From contig PXSD01000156.1 in assembly GCA_003023165.1 (NCBI GenBank), positions 1-15,520 of the forward strand: 15,520 nt of DNA. Direction: 5' to 3'. Source of the DNA: Halobacteriales archaeon QS_9_67_15. Its GTDB lineage: Archaea; Halobacteriota; Halobacteria; Halobacteriales; Haloarculaceae. Under the pieces are notes generated by a model that saw nothing but the letters and a program-made list of their open reading frames with translations, was not told the origin of the DNA and did not search any database. The position numbers and the translations under genes are program-made. Below are positions 5,183 to 12,240 of this stretch, one piece after another (the stretch's first letter is position 1; each line of letters starts with the position of its first letter).

Positions 5183-7408
5183 ATGAACGAAGTGCAACTA
5201 GAAGTGGCGAAGGCGTACCCGAACGACTCGGGTCGCGGTATCGCCCGGCTGGACCCCGACACGCTCCTACACCTCAAGCTCTCGCCCGGAGACATCATCG
5301 AGATCGAAGGCAGCGAGGTGACGGCGGCGAAGGTGTGGCGTGCGGACCGTCAGGACTGGAACACCGACACCGTTCGCATCGACGGATTCACGCGCCAGAA
5401 CGCCGACGTCGGCATCGGCGAACGCGTCGAGATCCGAAAAGCAGAGGCCGAAAAAGCCGACAAGCTCGTCCTCGCACCCCCGGAGGAGGCGAGCGTCCAG
5501 TTCGGCTCCGACGCCGCCGGCATGGTGAAACGACAGATCCTCAAGCGGCCGGTCGTCGAGCGCGACATCGTCCCCGTAATGTCCTCGACGAACCACCCGT
5601 TCATGCGCTCGCCCGGGCAGGCGATCCCGCTCATCGCCGTCGAGACGAAACCCGAGGGCGTCTGCCTGATCACCGAGGACACCGAGGTGGAACTCCGCGA
5701 GGAACCCATCAGCGGGTTCGAGAAGACCGGCGGCGGGATCACCTACGAGGACATCGGTGGCCTGCAAAACGAGATCCAGCGCGTCCGGGAGATGGTCGAA
5801 CTCCCGATGAAACACCCCCAGATCTTCAAGAAGCTCGGCATCGAGCCGCCCCAGGGAGTCCTGCTCCACGGTCCGCCCGGGACCGGGAAGACGCTCCTGG
5901 CGAAGGCCGTCGCTAACGAGACGTCCGCGAGTTTCTTCTCTATCGCCGGGCCGGAGATCATCTCGAAGTACTACGGGGAGTCCGAACAGCAACTCAGAGA
6001 GATCTTCGAGGACGCCAGCGAGGAAGCCCCCTCTATCATCTTCATCGACGAACTCGACTCTATCGCGCCCAAGCGCGAGGACGTCACCGGCGAAGTCGAG
6101 CGCCGCGTCGTCGCGCAGCTGCTGACCATGATGGACGGCCTCGAGTCGCGGGGCCAGGTCATCGTCATCGCCGCCACCAACCGCGTCGACAGCGTCGACC
6201 CCGCTCTCCGTCGCCCGGGTCGGTTCGACCGCGAGATCGAGATCGGCGTCCCCGACGAGGTCGGCCGCGAGGAGATCCTCCAGATCCACACCCGCGGCAT
6301 GCCGCTCTCGGACGACGTGACCCTCGGTCGCCTCGCCGACGAAACCCACGGCTTCGTCGGTGCCGACATCGAGAGCCTGACGAAGGAGGCCGCGATGAAG
6401 GCCCTGCGTCGCTACCTCCCGGAGATCGACCTCGACGAGGAAGACATCCCGCCGAGTCTCATCGACCGGATGATCATCAAGCGCGAGGACTTCCGTGGGG
6501 CCCTGAACGAGGTGAGTCCGTCGGCCATGCGCGAGGTTCTCGTCGAGTTGCCGAAAGTCTCCTGGGACGACGTCGGTGGGCTCGAGACGGCGAAAGGCAA
6601 GGTCCAGGAGTCCGTCGAGTGGCCGCTGAACAAGCCCGAAAAGTTCCAGCGGATGGGCATCGACCCGCCGAGCGGTGTCCTCCTCTACGGGCCGCCCGGC
6701 ACCGGGAAGACGCTGATGGCCAAGGCCGTCGCCAACGAGACCGACGCCAACTTCATCAGCGTGCGCGGCCCGCAACTGCTGTCGAAGTGGGTCGGAGAGT
6801 CGGAGAAGGCCATCCGCCAGACGTTCCGGAAGGCCAAGCAAGTCGCCCCGACGGTGATCTTCTTCGACGAACTCGACTCGCTGGCGCCCGGCCGCGGCGG
6901 CGACGTCGGCAGTAACGTCTCCGAGCGCGTCGTCAACCAGCTCCTGACCGAGCTCGACGGACTCGAGGACATGGAGGACGTGATGGTCATCGGCGCGACC
7001 AACCGGCCCGACATGATCGACCCGGCGCTCATCCGCTCGGGTCGGTTCGACCGTCTCGTCATGATCGGCGAGCCCGACACCGAGGGTCGCGAGCAGATCC
7101 TCCGCATCCACACGGAGGACCAGCCCCTCGGCGCCGACGTGAGCCTGCGAGAGATCGCGGAGATAACGGACGGCTACGTCGGGTCCGACCTCGAGTCCAT
7201 CGGCCGCGAGGCGGCCATCGAGGCGCTCCGCGAGGACGAGGACGCCGAGGTCGTCGACATGAGTCACTTCCGACAGGCGATGGACAACGTCCGGCCGACC
7301 ATCACCGACGACATCCGCGACTACTACGAGCAGATGGAAGAGGAGTTCAGGAGCGGCGGACAGAACGCTCAGCGACGCCACTCCGGCGGTCGCATCGGCT
7401 TCCAGTAG
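5183..7408 (+). CDS. cdc48: CDC48/VCP-type AAA ATPase
   Basis: This 741-residue protein has the full CDC48 order. The N-terminal double-psi-barrel/CDC48 domain (about residues 1-180) opens VQLEVAKAYPNDSGRGIARL. D1 has Walker A GPPGTGKT at 230-237, Walker B IIFIDE at 285-290 and RRPGRFDR at 343-350. D2 has Walker A GPPGTGKT at 503-510, Walker B VIFFDE at 558-563 and an RSGRFDR arginine-finger region near 618-624. D1 and D2 each start with a GGL motif (DIGGL, DVGGL). It is a hexameric unfoldase that uses ATP to pull proteins apart, often feeding the archaeal proteasome. The C-terminus ends GRIGFQ and shows no obvious hydrophobic-Tyr-X proteasome-docking tail. Nothing is truncated and key residues are present. 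It is divergent from larC and is followed by its own spacer before the next gene. Confidence 0.97.
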   Translation: MNEVQLEVAKAYPNDSGRGIARLDPDTLLHLKLSPGDIIEIEGSEVTAAKVWRADRQDWNTDTVRIDGFTRQNADVGIGERVEIRKAEAEKADKLVLAPPEEASVQFGSDAAGMVKRQILKRPVVERDIVPVMSSTNHPFMRSPGQAIPLIAVETKPEGVCLITEDTEVELREEPISGFEKTGGGITYEDIGGLQNEIQRVREMVELPMKHPQIFKKLGIEPPQGVLLHGPPGTGKTLLAKAVANETSASFFSIAGPEIISKYYGESEQQLREIFEDASEEAPSIIFIDELDSIAPKREDVTGEVERRVVAQLLTMMDGLESRGQVIVIAATNRVDSVDPALRRPGRFDREIEIGVPDEVGREEILQIHTRGMPLSDDVTLGRLADETHGFVGADIESLTKEAAMKALRRYLPEIDLDEEDIPPSLIDRMIIKREDFRGALNEVSPSAMREVLVELPKVSWDDVGGLETAKGKVQESVEWPLNKPEKFQRMGIDPPSGVLLYGPPGTGKTLMAKAVANETDANFISVRGPQLLSKWVGESEKAIRQTFRKAKQVAPTVIFFDELDSLAPGRGGDVGSNVSERVVNQLLTELDGLEDMEDVMVIGATNRPDMIDPALIRSGRFDRLVMIGEPDTEGREQILRIHTEDQPLGADVSLREIAEITDGYVGSDLESIGREAAIEALREDEDAEVVDMSHFRQAMDNVRPTITDDIRDYYEQMEEEFRSGGQNAQRRHSGGRIGFQ

Positions 7409-7587
7409 CGCGTACGTTCTCTCTTTCGACCGTTCGCGAGAGCAGGTTCTGTCGATCCTCGGGGTCGCTGGTATCGCCGCTCGCCCGACAGTCGTCCCGA
7501 CCGTTCTTTAAGTGGTTCTCGTCACAAAGGTTAAAAGTAAGAGGAGGCGTTCGGTTCTCGCGGACGTCTGCGCTCGCTAGCCGGTGC

Positions 7588-7596
7588 TTTCTATAG
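7588..7596 (+). promoter_or_regulatory. Probable TATA box of the RNA polymerase epsilon-like gene
   Basis: TTTCTATAG is centred about 28 bp upstream of the ATG at 7620, the spacing expected for a leaderless haloarchaeal transcript that starts at or next to the start codon. It supports using 7620 rather than the upstream GTG at 7584, which would put the TATA box inside the coding region. Confidence 0.38.
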
Positions 7597-7619
7597 TGGT
7601 GAGGGCGAAAGCCGACGAG

Positions 7620-8381
7620 ATGAACGGGGGACGTGATGCGGCCGACCACGGACTACAGGCGAGGGGCGAACCCGTCGACCCGCGCGCCGAGCGAGACGTG
7701 AGCGCTCGGCCGGGAGACGGGTCACTCGGACGGGTCGACGCCGTCAAAGACGAGGCGTTCAGGCGGTGGGACGTCACGACGCCGAGTGCGACGCTCATCG
7801 GTCGACCGGACCACCCGGAGGACGATGTCGACGAGAACCTCCGGCGGTTGCACGACGAACAGCACCCGGCCATGGCCGGACACGCCGAGCGAATGCATCG
7901 GCTGGAGAAGGCCCGCATCACCCACGCGTTCTGTAACCGCCTCGCGCTGACGCCGTGGGAGCGCGACAGGGCGCTGGGGATCATGACGGACCTGGACCTG
8001 ACGGTCTTCGGCAGTCAGCGCGCCATCCAGAAGGTCGCGCTCGTCGTTATCCAACACGTCGTGGACGACGAGCGCCAGCGCATCCTCGGTCTCCACGACC
8101 GGGAGTGGGTCGTCGAGCAACCGCCGGAAACCCTGGCCGCGCTCCACGAGCGGTTCGACTCGATCACTGACGACCCCCAGTACCGGACACTGCTGGACCT
8201 CGTCGGGCTGGACGTGACGAGCGTGAATCGTCTCAGCCGGACGCTCCGTGACCAGCTCGACGAGCAGGGCCTCCGCGGTGCCGTCTTCGGTCGTAACCCG
8301 CACAGGGACCCCAGCCTCCCGGCGTTCAGCGACCGAGAGCCGACAGCGGTGACGCGGTCCGACGGCGAGACCGGTGAATGA
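7620..8381 (+). CDS. Halobacterial DNA-directed RNA polymerase subunit epsilon-like protein
   Basis: This 253-residue acidic protein matches, from memory, the halobacterial family annotated as RNA polymerase epsilon subunit. Recognisable segments are FRRWDVTTPSATLIGRPDHP, DDVDENLRRLHDEQHPAM, LEKARITHAFCNRLALTPWE, LDLTVFGSQRAIQKVALVVI and the C-terminal LDEQGLRGAVFGRNPHRDP. The middle two segments resemble cyclin-like helical folds of the kind found in transcription factor B, a comparison I infer rather than see proved. Its role would be as an accessory subunit or factor of RNA polymerase, found in haloarchaea but not across archaea. The first 50 residues (MNGGRDAADHGLQARGEPVD onward) are low-complexity and probably disordered. 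The ATG at 7620 is preferred to the GTG at 7584 because of the TATA-like site between them. Confidence 0.85.
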   Translation: MNGGRDAADHGLQARGEPVDPRAERDVSARPGDGSLGRVDAVKDEAFRRWDVTTPSATLIGRPDHPEDDVDENLRRLHDEQHPAMAGHAERMHRLEKARITHAFCNRLALTPWERDRALGIMTDLDLTVFGSQRAIQKVALVVIQHVVDDERQRILGLHDREWVVEQPPETLAALHERFDSITDDPQYRTLLDLVGLDVTSVNRLSRTLRDQLDEQGLRGAVFGRNPHRDPSLPAFSDREPTAVTRSDGETGE

Positions 8382-8458
8382 ACGGTCGGAGCCGACCACC
8401 GAAACGCTCGCCCATCAGGTTCATCGCCCTCGGTGTGCTACCGATACCCACAGTACAG

Positions 8459-8668
8459 ATGTCTACGGCCATCGAGACCGACGACGACCTCGCCGAGCGC
8501 ATCGAGCGACACCTCGAGGACGACGAGTCGATAGCCGAGTTCCTCAACGAACTGGTCACCGTCTACGAGACCGAAGGTGCGTTTCTCCAGGAAGGCTACT
8601 GGGAGTGGTCGTCGTCGACCGTCCGCGGACGAAGGGCGAAACGGGGCTTGATTCGAGCGGCGGGGTAG
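8459..8668 (+). CDS. Small ribbon-helix-helix-like protein (antitoxin-type) with an unusual basic tail
   Basis: This 69-residue protein starts at the ATG at 8459 with a short strand and two acidic helices (TAIETDDDLAERIERHLEDD and ESIAEFLNELVTVYETEG). The pattern is that of ribbon-helix-helix/CopG-like proteins, and haloarchaea have many short relatives of this kind annotated as antitoxin-like. After FLQEGYWEW the composition switches to a basic Ser/Arg/Lys-rich tail (residues about 49-69) that does not look like the rest. It could be an extension created by loss of an earlier stop codon. No toxin partner (PIN or RelE type) is encoded next to it. An upstream in-frame ATG at 8378 is less likely because the added residues lack family character. 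Confidence 0.7.
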   Translation: MSTAIETDDDLAERIERHLEDDESIAEFLNELVTVYETEGAFLQEGYWEWSSSTVRGRRAKRGLIRAAG

Positions 8669-8835
8669 CCGGTCGACCGGCTTCGAGGGCGTAAGGTCGG
8701 CGAACGCGATCTCCCGCGACTGACCGGGATCGACCGAGAAACGCGGCCGGGAGCGGGCGAAAACGGAATCGAGTGCGTCACCGGGCGGGACCGACTCGCA
8801 GTCGGACGCGTCCGTGATGGGTCGCGTGGATGGTG

Positions 8836-9975
8836 TCAGAGTTCGCCAAGCTTCCTGAGGAGCTGGCCGCGGTACTCCTCGTCGGCCTGGACGTCTTTGA
8901 GTTCGAGGACGTTGCGCTCGAGTTTGTCGAGCGCGACGCCGAACGCCGAGTCGGCACCGTAGCCCTCGCCGGACCCCGCGGCCTGGCCCTTGTTGGTGCG
9001 CAGGCGGATCTGACAGCGGATCAGCGGCGTGCCACGGAGCTTCTCCTTGTGTTCGTGGAACCGGACGTGGCAGTGCTGGACCTGCATCTTCTGGTACTTG
9101 TCGGCGACGCGCTCGGTGCGCTGGCGGATGTCGTCCCGGCTGATCGTGTCGAGGAGTTTGATGTTGGTGATCTGGACGTCCATGTGTTCCTCCTCGGTGA
9201 ACGTCAGCGCCCTGAGGACGTCCGTCTTGGTGATGATGCCCTCGACGACGCTGTCGTCGTCGTCCGGCGTGACGACCAGTCCGGCGTAGTCGTTGTCGAG
9301 CATGCGGCGGACGGCCTCGCGGACGGACTCGGTGAGCGTCGTCGTCGCGACGGGGCTGTTCATCTCGTCGTACACCGGGAGGTCGAGCACCCGTTCGATG
9401 TCTCCCGCGCGTTCGCCGCGAGTGGCCTTGTCCATGTCTCGGACGACAATGTCGACGATGTCGTGGCGGGTGACCATGCCCGTGAGTAGGCCGCTCCCGT
9501 CGAGCACGGGGAGCCGAGAGATCCCGTGCTCACGAAGGAGATTGATAGCCTGTCCGACGTTGGTGTTCTCCGTGACCGTGACAACGTCGTCGGTGTAGAT
9601 ATCCGCGACGGTGAGCGCGTCGAGGTTCTCGAGGACCGCCGTGAGGATCGCGTCTTCCGTGACGATCCCCCAGAGCGAACCGGCCTCGAACACCGGCGCC
9701 ACTTTGGTCCCGCCCTCGACGAGGACGCGAGCCACCTTGCGCACGTCCGCCGTGCGCTCAACCTTGGGGGCCGACTGCATCATCGCGCTCGCCTTCGTAT
9801 TGTCCTCGATGTGAGACTGCACCAGCTGTTTCTGCGTGATGATCCCAGCGTACTCGTCGTCAGTGACGACCACTCCCTTGGGATTGTCCCGCTCGAACAG
9901 CGACCGGACTTTCCCGAGGCGCTCGTCGACGTCGACTGCGACGTACTCGCTGGTGGCGATATCAGCAATATCCAT
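8836..9975 (-). CDS. Four-CBS-domain protein with C-terminal HPF/RaiA-like ribosome-hibernation domain
   Basis: This 379-residue protein has four CBS motifs, at about residues 1-56, 60-118, 122-178 and 203-258, each with the characteristic GI(I/V)T or GxVT followed by Asp/Lys (for example GIITQKQL, GIVTEDAI, GMVTRHDI, GIITKTDV). CBS pairs bind adenosine nucleotides and related ligands. Residues 265-365 form a separate domain (MDVQITNIKLLDTISRDDIR, then VQHCHVRFHEH, and GVALDKLERNVLELKD) whose strand-helix-strand-strand-helix order and DKLER helix resemble HPF/RaiA ribosome hibernation factors. The likely role is ligand-controlled ribosome silencing, an inference from the fusion. The start is the ATG at 9973-9975; the 43-codon upstream extension has no CBS character. 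The gene converges on the small RHH-like gene and is divergent from the gene at 10421. Confidence 0.88.
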   Translation of the reverse strand: MDIADIATSEYVAVDVDERLGKVRSLFERDNPKGVVVTDDEYAGIITQKQLVQSHIEDNTKASAMMQSAPKVERTADVRKVARVLVEGGTKVAPVFEAGSLWGIVTEDAILTAVLENLDALTVADIYTDDVVTVTENTNVGQAINLLREHGISRLPVLDGSGLLTGMVTRHDIVDIVVRDMDKATRGERAGDIERVLDLPVYDEMNSPVATTTLTESVREAVRRMLDNDYAGLVVTPDDDDSVVEGIITKTDVLRALTFTEEEHMDVQITNIKLLDTISRDDIRQRTERVADKYQKMQVQHCHVRFHEHKEKLRGTPLIRCQIRLRTNKGQAAGSGEGYGADSAFGVALDKLERNVLELKDVQADEEYRGQLLRKLGEL

Positions 9976-10420
9976 CTGAGTCCTCCATTCCCCAACATCG
10001 ACGCCGAAGGTAATCAAACTTGGCGACGATTCACATACCTCTTTTTTCCAATATATTGTCCTATGTATATTACATCGACGACCGAACCGCTCGGTTACGA
10101 ACACGCTGTTGAACGCGTGTGCGTCGGTGACCGACTGATACTCTCAGCATGAACCGAGCTGTCTTCCGACGATCACTCGGACGGCCGAACCGGAGAGTGA
10201 AACCGACGATGTGTTTCCGTACCTGCTTCGACGATAGTCGAACAATATTACGACTTTAATCGAATCTATATCAGAGTGGAACGTTGGAACTCGATCGGGT
10301 GCGGAAGTTAACGTTCGTTCATTAGAACTGGGTAAACCACGGTGTGACAAACACAAACATACACAATACGGGAAAATCAGCAGAAGTTTTTTCATCCATG
10401 GGTGCAGTGGTTCGAGTACG
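9976..10420. other. AT-richer divergent intergenic region (445 bp)
   Basis: This region separates the CBS-HPF gene (minus) from the regulator-like gene (plus). It is noticeably richer in A and T than its surroundings, with TATA-like patches at 10050-10070 (ATATATTG and CTATGTATAT), 10243-10250 (CAATATTA) and 10255-10270. The T-run at 10387-10392 lies about 30 bp before the 10421 start and could belong to its promoter. A short minus-strand frame at 10144-10395 begins MKKLLLIFPYCVCL but has no recognisable protein character. The space is larger than two promoters need, so an unannotated small RNA is possible, but I see no specific RNA structure. Confidence 0.5.
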
Positions 10421-10912
10421 ATGACGGGGATACAGACGCCGCGGATCGAACTCTACGTGCGGTCGCTGCTGCCGGACGGAGCACACGAGCGACAGGAAGC
10501 GGTCATTGACTGTCTTCAGGAACTCGACGCGGAGGACGGGATCGAGGACTTCTCGGTCATCGTCTGGGGCAAACAGATCGCACGCGACTCCACGGGCGCC
10601 CGCACTGAAGAGGGCGAGTACATCCTGAACCGGGTCGCGGAGTTCAAGCAGTGGGCGCTTTCGAGCAACGTCTCGCTCGAGTCGTTCTACCAGAAGCACA
10701 CCGTCGAGAACGACGTGACGGACGAGCCCTACTCCGCGGTTACCCTCCCGGTGATGGGGCTCGCCGAGTACGACGGCGAGGAGCTTCGCCACGTCGCCCC
10801 CTGTTCGAAGGGCGACGAGGTCCACACGATCATGGACCGTCTCGACCGGCTGGAGCGTGGCGAGTCGGCCGCCATCGAGCAGACCAACGACGTCTCTATC
10901 CTCTCGGACTGA
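10421..10912 (+). CDS. Conserved haloarchaeal HTH-domain-type protein (putative regulator)
   Basis: This 163-residue acidic protein starts PRIELYVRSLLPDGAHERQE and continues through FSVIVWGKQIARDS, YILNRVAEFKQWALSSNVSL and AVTLPVMGLAEYDGEELRHV, to a C-terminal VHTIMDRLDRLERGE helix. This layout matches a haloarchaeal family often annotated simply as 'HTH domain protein'; the DNA-binding assignment is by recollection and I cannot point to a clear recognition helix. Members usually occur as single genes and are thought to be regulatory. The TGA stop at 10910-10912 uses the first base of the 80-bp repeat that follows, so the repeat abuts the coding region and may also define the transcript end. 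Confidence 0.78.
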   Translation: MTGIQTPRIELYVRSLLPDGAHERQEAVIDCLQELDAEDGIEDFSVIVWGKQIARDSTGARTEEGEYILNRVAEFKQWALSSNVSLESFYQKHTVENDVTDEPYSAVTLPVMGLAEYDGEELRHVAPCSKGDEVHTIMDRLDRLERGESAAIEQTNDVSILSD

Positions 10913-10991
10913 TACTGCCGGCTGTAACTTCGTGAAGATATTCGCCGCCCCGGGGCGGCGAAATTCGTGACAGGCGTACAGCCGGCAGTAT
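10912..10991. repeat. 80-bp palindromic repeat element, copy 2 (MITE-like)
   Basis: This is the second copy of the element at 4971-5050, in the same orientation and of the same length. It differs at two positions (10974 G for A, 10976 G for T). The left end is ATACTGCCGGCTGTAA; the right end pairs with it over 15 bp. The central 22-bp palindrome (10941-10962) is identical. The first base is the third base of the preceding gene's TGA. Folded as RNA the element would be a strong hairpin, so it might act as a terminator or mRNA 3' end, though there is no U-run after it. Confidence 0.85.
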
Positions 10992-11138
10992 GAGCCTCGC
11001 ACTCCGTCACGAACGGGCCGTCATTCGACGCGCCGCCAGCCGTCGCCGACGCGCTGTCCTGTTACCGTCGGCTGCCACGACAGGCCCCTGCGACAGCAAG
11101 GCTCGCGCACTTGTTCGACTAGCCCCTCTCTGGGCGAG

Positions 11139-11333
11139 ATGGCAGCTATCACCGCCGGTTCGATGAAGTCGATCAGTATCGTCTCGACGCTCGTCGACGC
11201 GGCGGTCGCGTTCGCGCGCGGCCGTCGGAAAGACGGGCTGCTCCTCGTCGTCGCGGCGGCGCTCTCCTCGCGGGTCCCCGGTCTGGGGACGCTCACGTCC
11301 GTCGCGCTCCGGATCGCGCGTCGACTGCGGTGA
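11139..11333 (+). CDS. Small hydrophobic protein, unknown function
   Basis: This 64-residue reading frame (MAAITAGSMKSISIVSTLVD onward) has one hydrophobic segment, LLLVVAAALSSRVPGLGTLT, and a basic end (RIARRLR). The arrangement suggests a small single-helix membrane protein with cytoplasmic basic residues. The true start may be the internal ATG at 11163 (MKSISIV), giving 56 residues. Haloarchaea carry short proteins with a similar KRKALLL-ALSSRVPGLG-type segment, but I know no function. The 147 bp before it (10992-11138) shows no clear promoter. The opposite strand also has an open frame here (11021-11296), but with no protein character. Confidence 0.5.
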   Translation: MAAITAGSMKSISIVSTLVDAAVAFARGRRKDGLLLVVAAALSSRVPGLGTLTSVALRIARRLR

Positions 11334-11354
11334 CCGGACCGCCGACGCGTCGGG

Positions 11355-12239
11355 TCAACAGACGAGGACGGTGACGAACACGCGGTCGTCCGGGCCGGCC
11401 TGGACGTCGACCCCGACGCGGTCTCGCGGCGTCTCGTAGAACGTCCGGTCGAACCGTTCGTACGCCTCGACGAGCGGGGTCGAGAGCGCCTCCGGTGAGT
11501 CGAACGTCCCCGCGTCGGCGTCGTCGGGACGGAGGTCGTACGCTCGCAACGCCGTTATCTCCTCGCCGCAGGCACCGTCGAGTTCCTCCACGACGCTCTG
11601 ACGACCGTACCTGGTGCCGCCGTCGTACACCGCTCTGAGTCGCCCGACCGTGTAGAGCCGCGTCGCGTCGTCGAGGTTCGCGTGGCGGTCGTAGGTCTCG
11701 AGCCCGGCGTTCGTCCGACGCTCGTTGAGCATCGCGACAAACGCCGTCTCCGTCTCGGCGAGGTCGACGCCCCTGACGCTCTCGGCACTCCCCGGAACGT
11801 CGTCGCCCATCCCCGGGAGCGTCACGACGCCCAGGAGTGCGAGCAGGAGAACGGTGCCAGCCACGAACGCGACGGCGAATCCGACGACGTAGCGCGCGTT
11901 CAGCAGGTCGAGGTAGGAGGTCGCGCCCAGTTCCTCGGCGTAGTCGCTCCCGTCGGGGACGTGTCGCTCTAAACTGGCGTTGCCCCCCCGGCTACAGGGC
12001 GGCGAGTTCTTCTGGTGGACGCGGCCACACTCCGGACAGACCCACACCGGTTCGCGCTCGTGGTCCGGGTCCTCGGGCGCGACGGGGACCACGGCCTTCT
12101 CGAACTTGTGGTGACCGCAGTTGTCACAGGGCGGGTCGTTGCTGGCGTGGGGCTTGTCGCACCACGCACAGCGCCACCTCGCGGCACCGTCGGACGCGTC
12201 CGTTCCGGTGTCGGCGTCACCGGATCCATCGTCGCTCAT
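11355..12239 (-). CDS. Zinc-ribbon membrane protein with extracellular CAP/SCP-like domain
   Basis: This 294-residue protein has a cytoplasmic N-terminus with two zinc-ribbon-like units, a transmembrane helix (about residues 117-139, YVVGFAVAFVAGTVLLLALL), then a C-terminal domain (about 160-294). The latter starts ETAFVAMLNERRTNAGLETY-DRHANLDDATRLYTVGRL, which matches the first helix pattern of CAP/SCP/PR-1 domains (LNxxRxxxGL...). Ribbon 1 has four cysteines (C24, C27, C38, C41). Ribbon 2 has C68, C71 and C82, but the fourth is glycine (CSRGG where CSRCG is expected), so it probably cannot hold zinc normally. The ATG at 12239 lies one base after the hisF TAA, suggesting co-transcription, although no histidine-synthesis role is evident. 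The function of archaeal CAP domains is unknown. Confidence 0.8.
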   Translation of the reverse strand: MSDDGSGDADTGTDASDGAARWRCAWCDKPHASNDPPCDNCGHHKFEKAVVPVAPEDPDHEREPVWVCPECGRVHQKNSPPCSRGGNASLERHVPDGSDYAEELGATSYLDLLNARYVVGFAVAFVAGTVLLLALLGVVTLPGMGDDVPGSAESVRGVDLAETETAFVAMLNERRTNAGLETYDRHANLDDATRLYTVGRLRAVYDGGTRYGRQSVVEELDGACGEEITALRAYDLRPDDADAGTFDSPEALSTPLVEAYERFDRTFYETPRDRVGVDVQAGPDDRVFVTVLVC

Positions 12240-12240
12240 C

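Noticed and set aside
5267..7381. Long minus-strand open frame opposite cdc48
   Set aside because: It is a shadow of the GC-rich cdc48 codons; the plus strand has unmistakable AAA motifs.
8792..8806. Hairpin CCGACT-CGC-AGTCGG between the RHH-like and CBS-HPF genes as a terminator
   Set aside because: The stem is only 6 bp, with no T-run on either strand. Such stems are common by chance in high-GC DNA.
8459..8835. Toxin-antitoxin module built on the RHH-like protein
   Set aside because: No toxin reading frame lies next to it; the following sequence to 8835 is non-coding and the next gene is the convergent CBS-HPF gene.
10144..10395. Minus-strand frame starting MKKLLLIFPYCVCLC as a possible small secreted protein
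   Set aside because: The start looks signal-like, but the rest has no coding character, is not acidic as expected for this organism, and covers regulatory-looking DNA.
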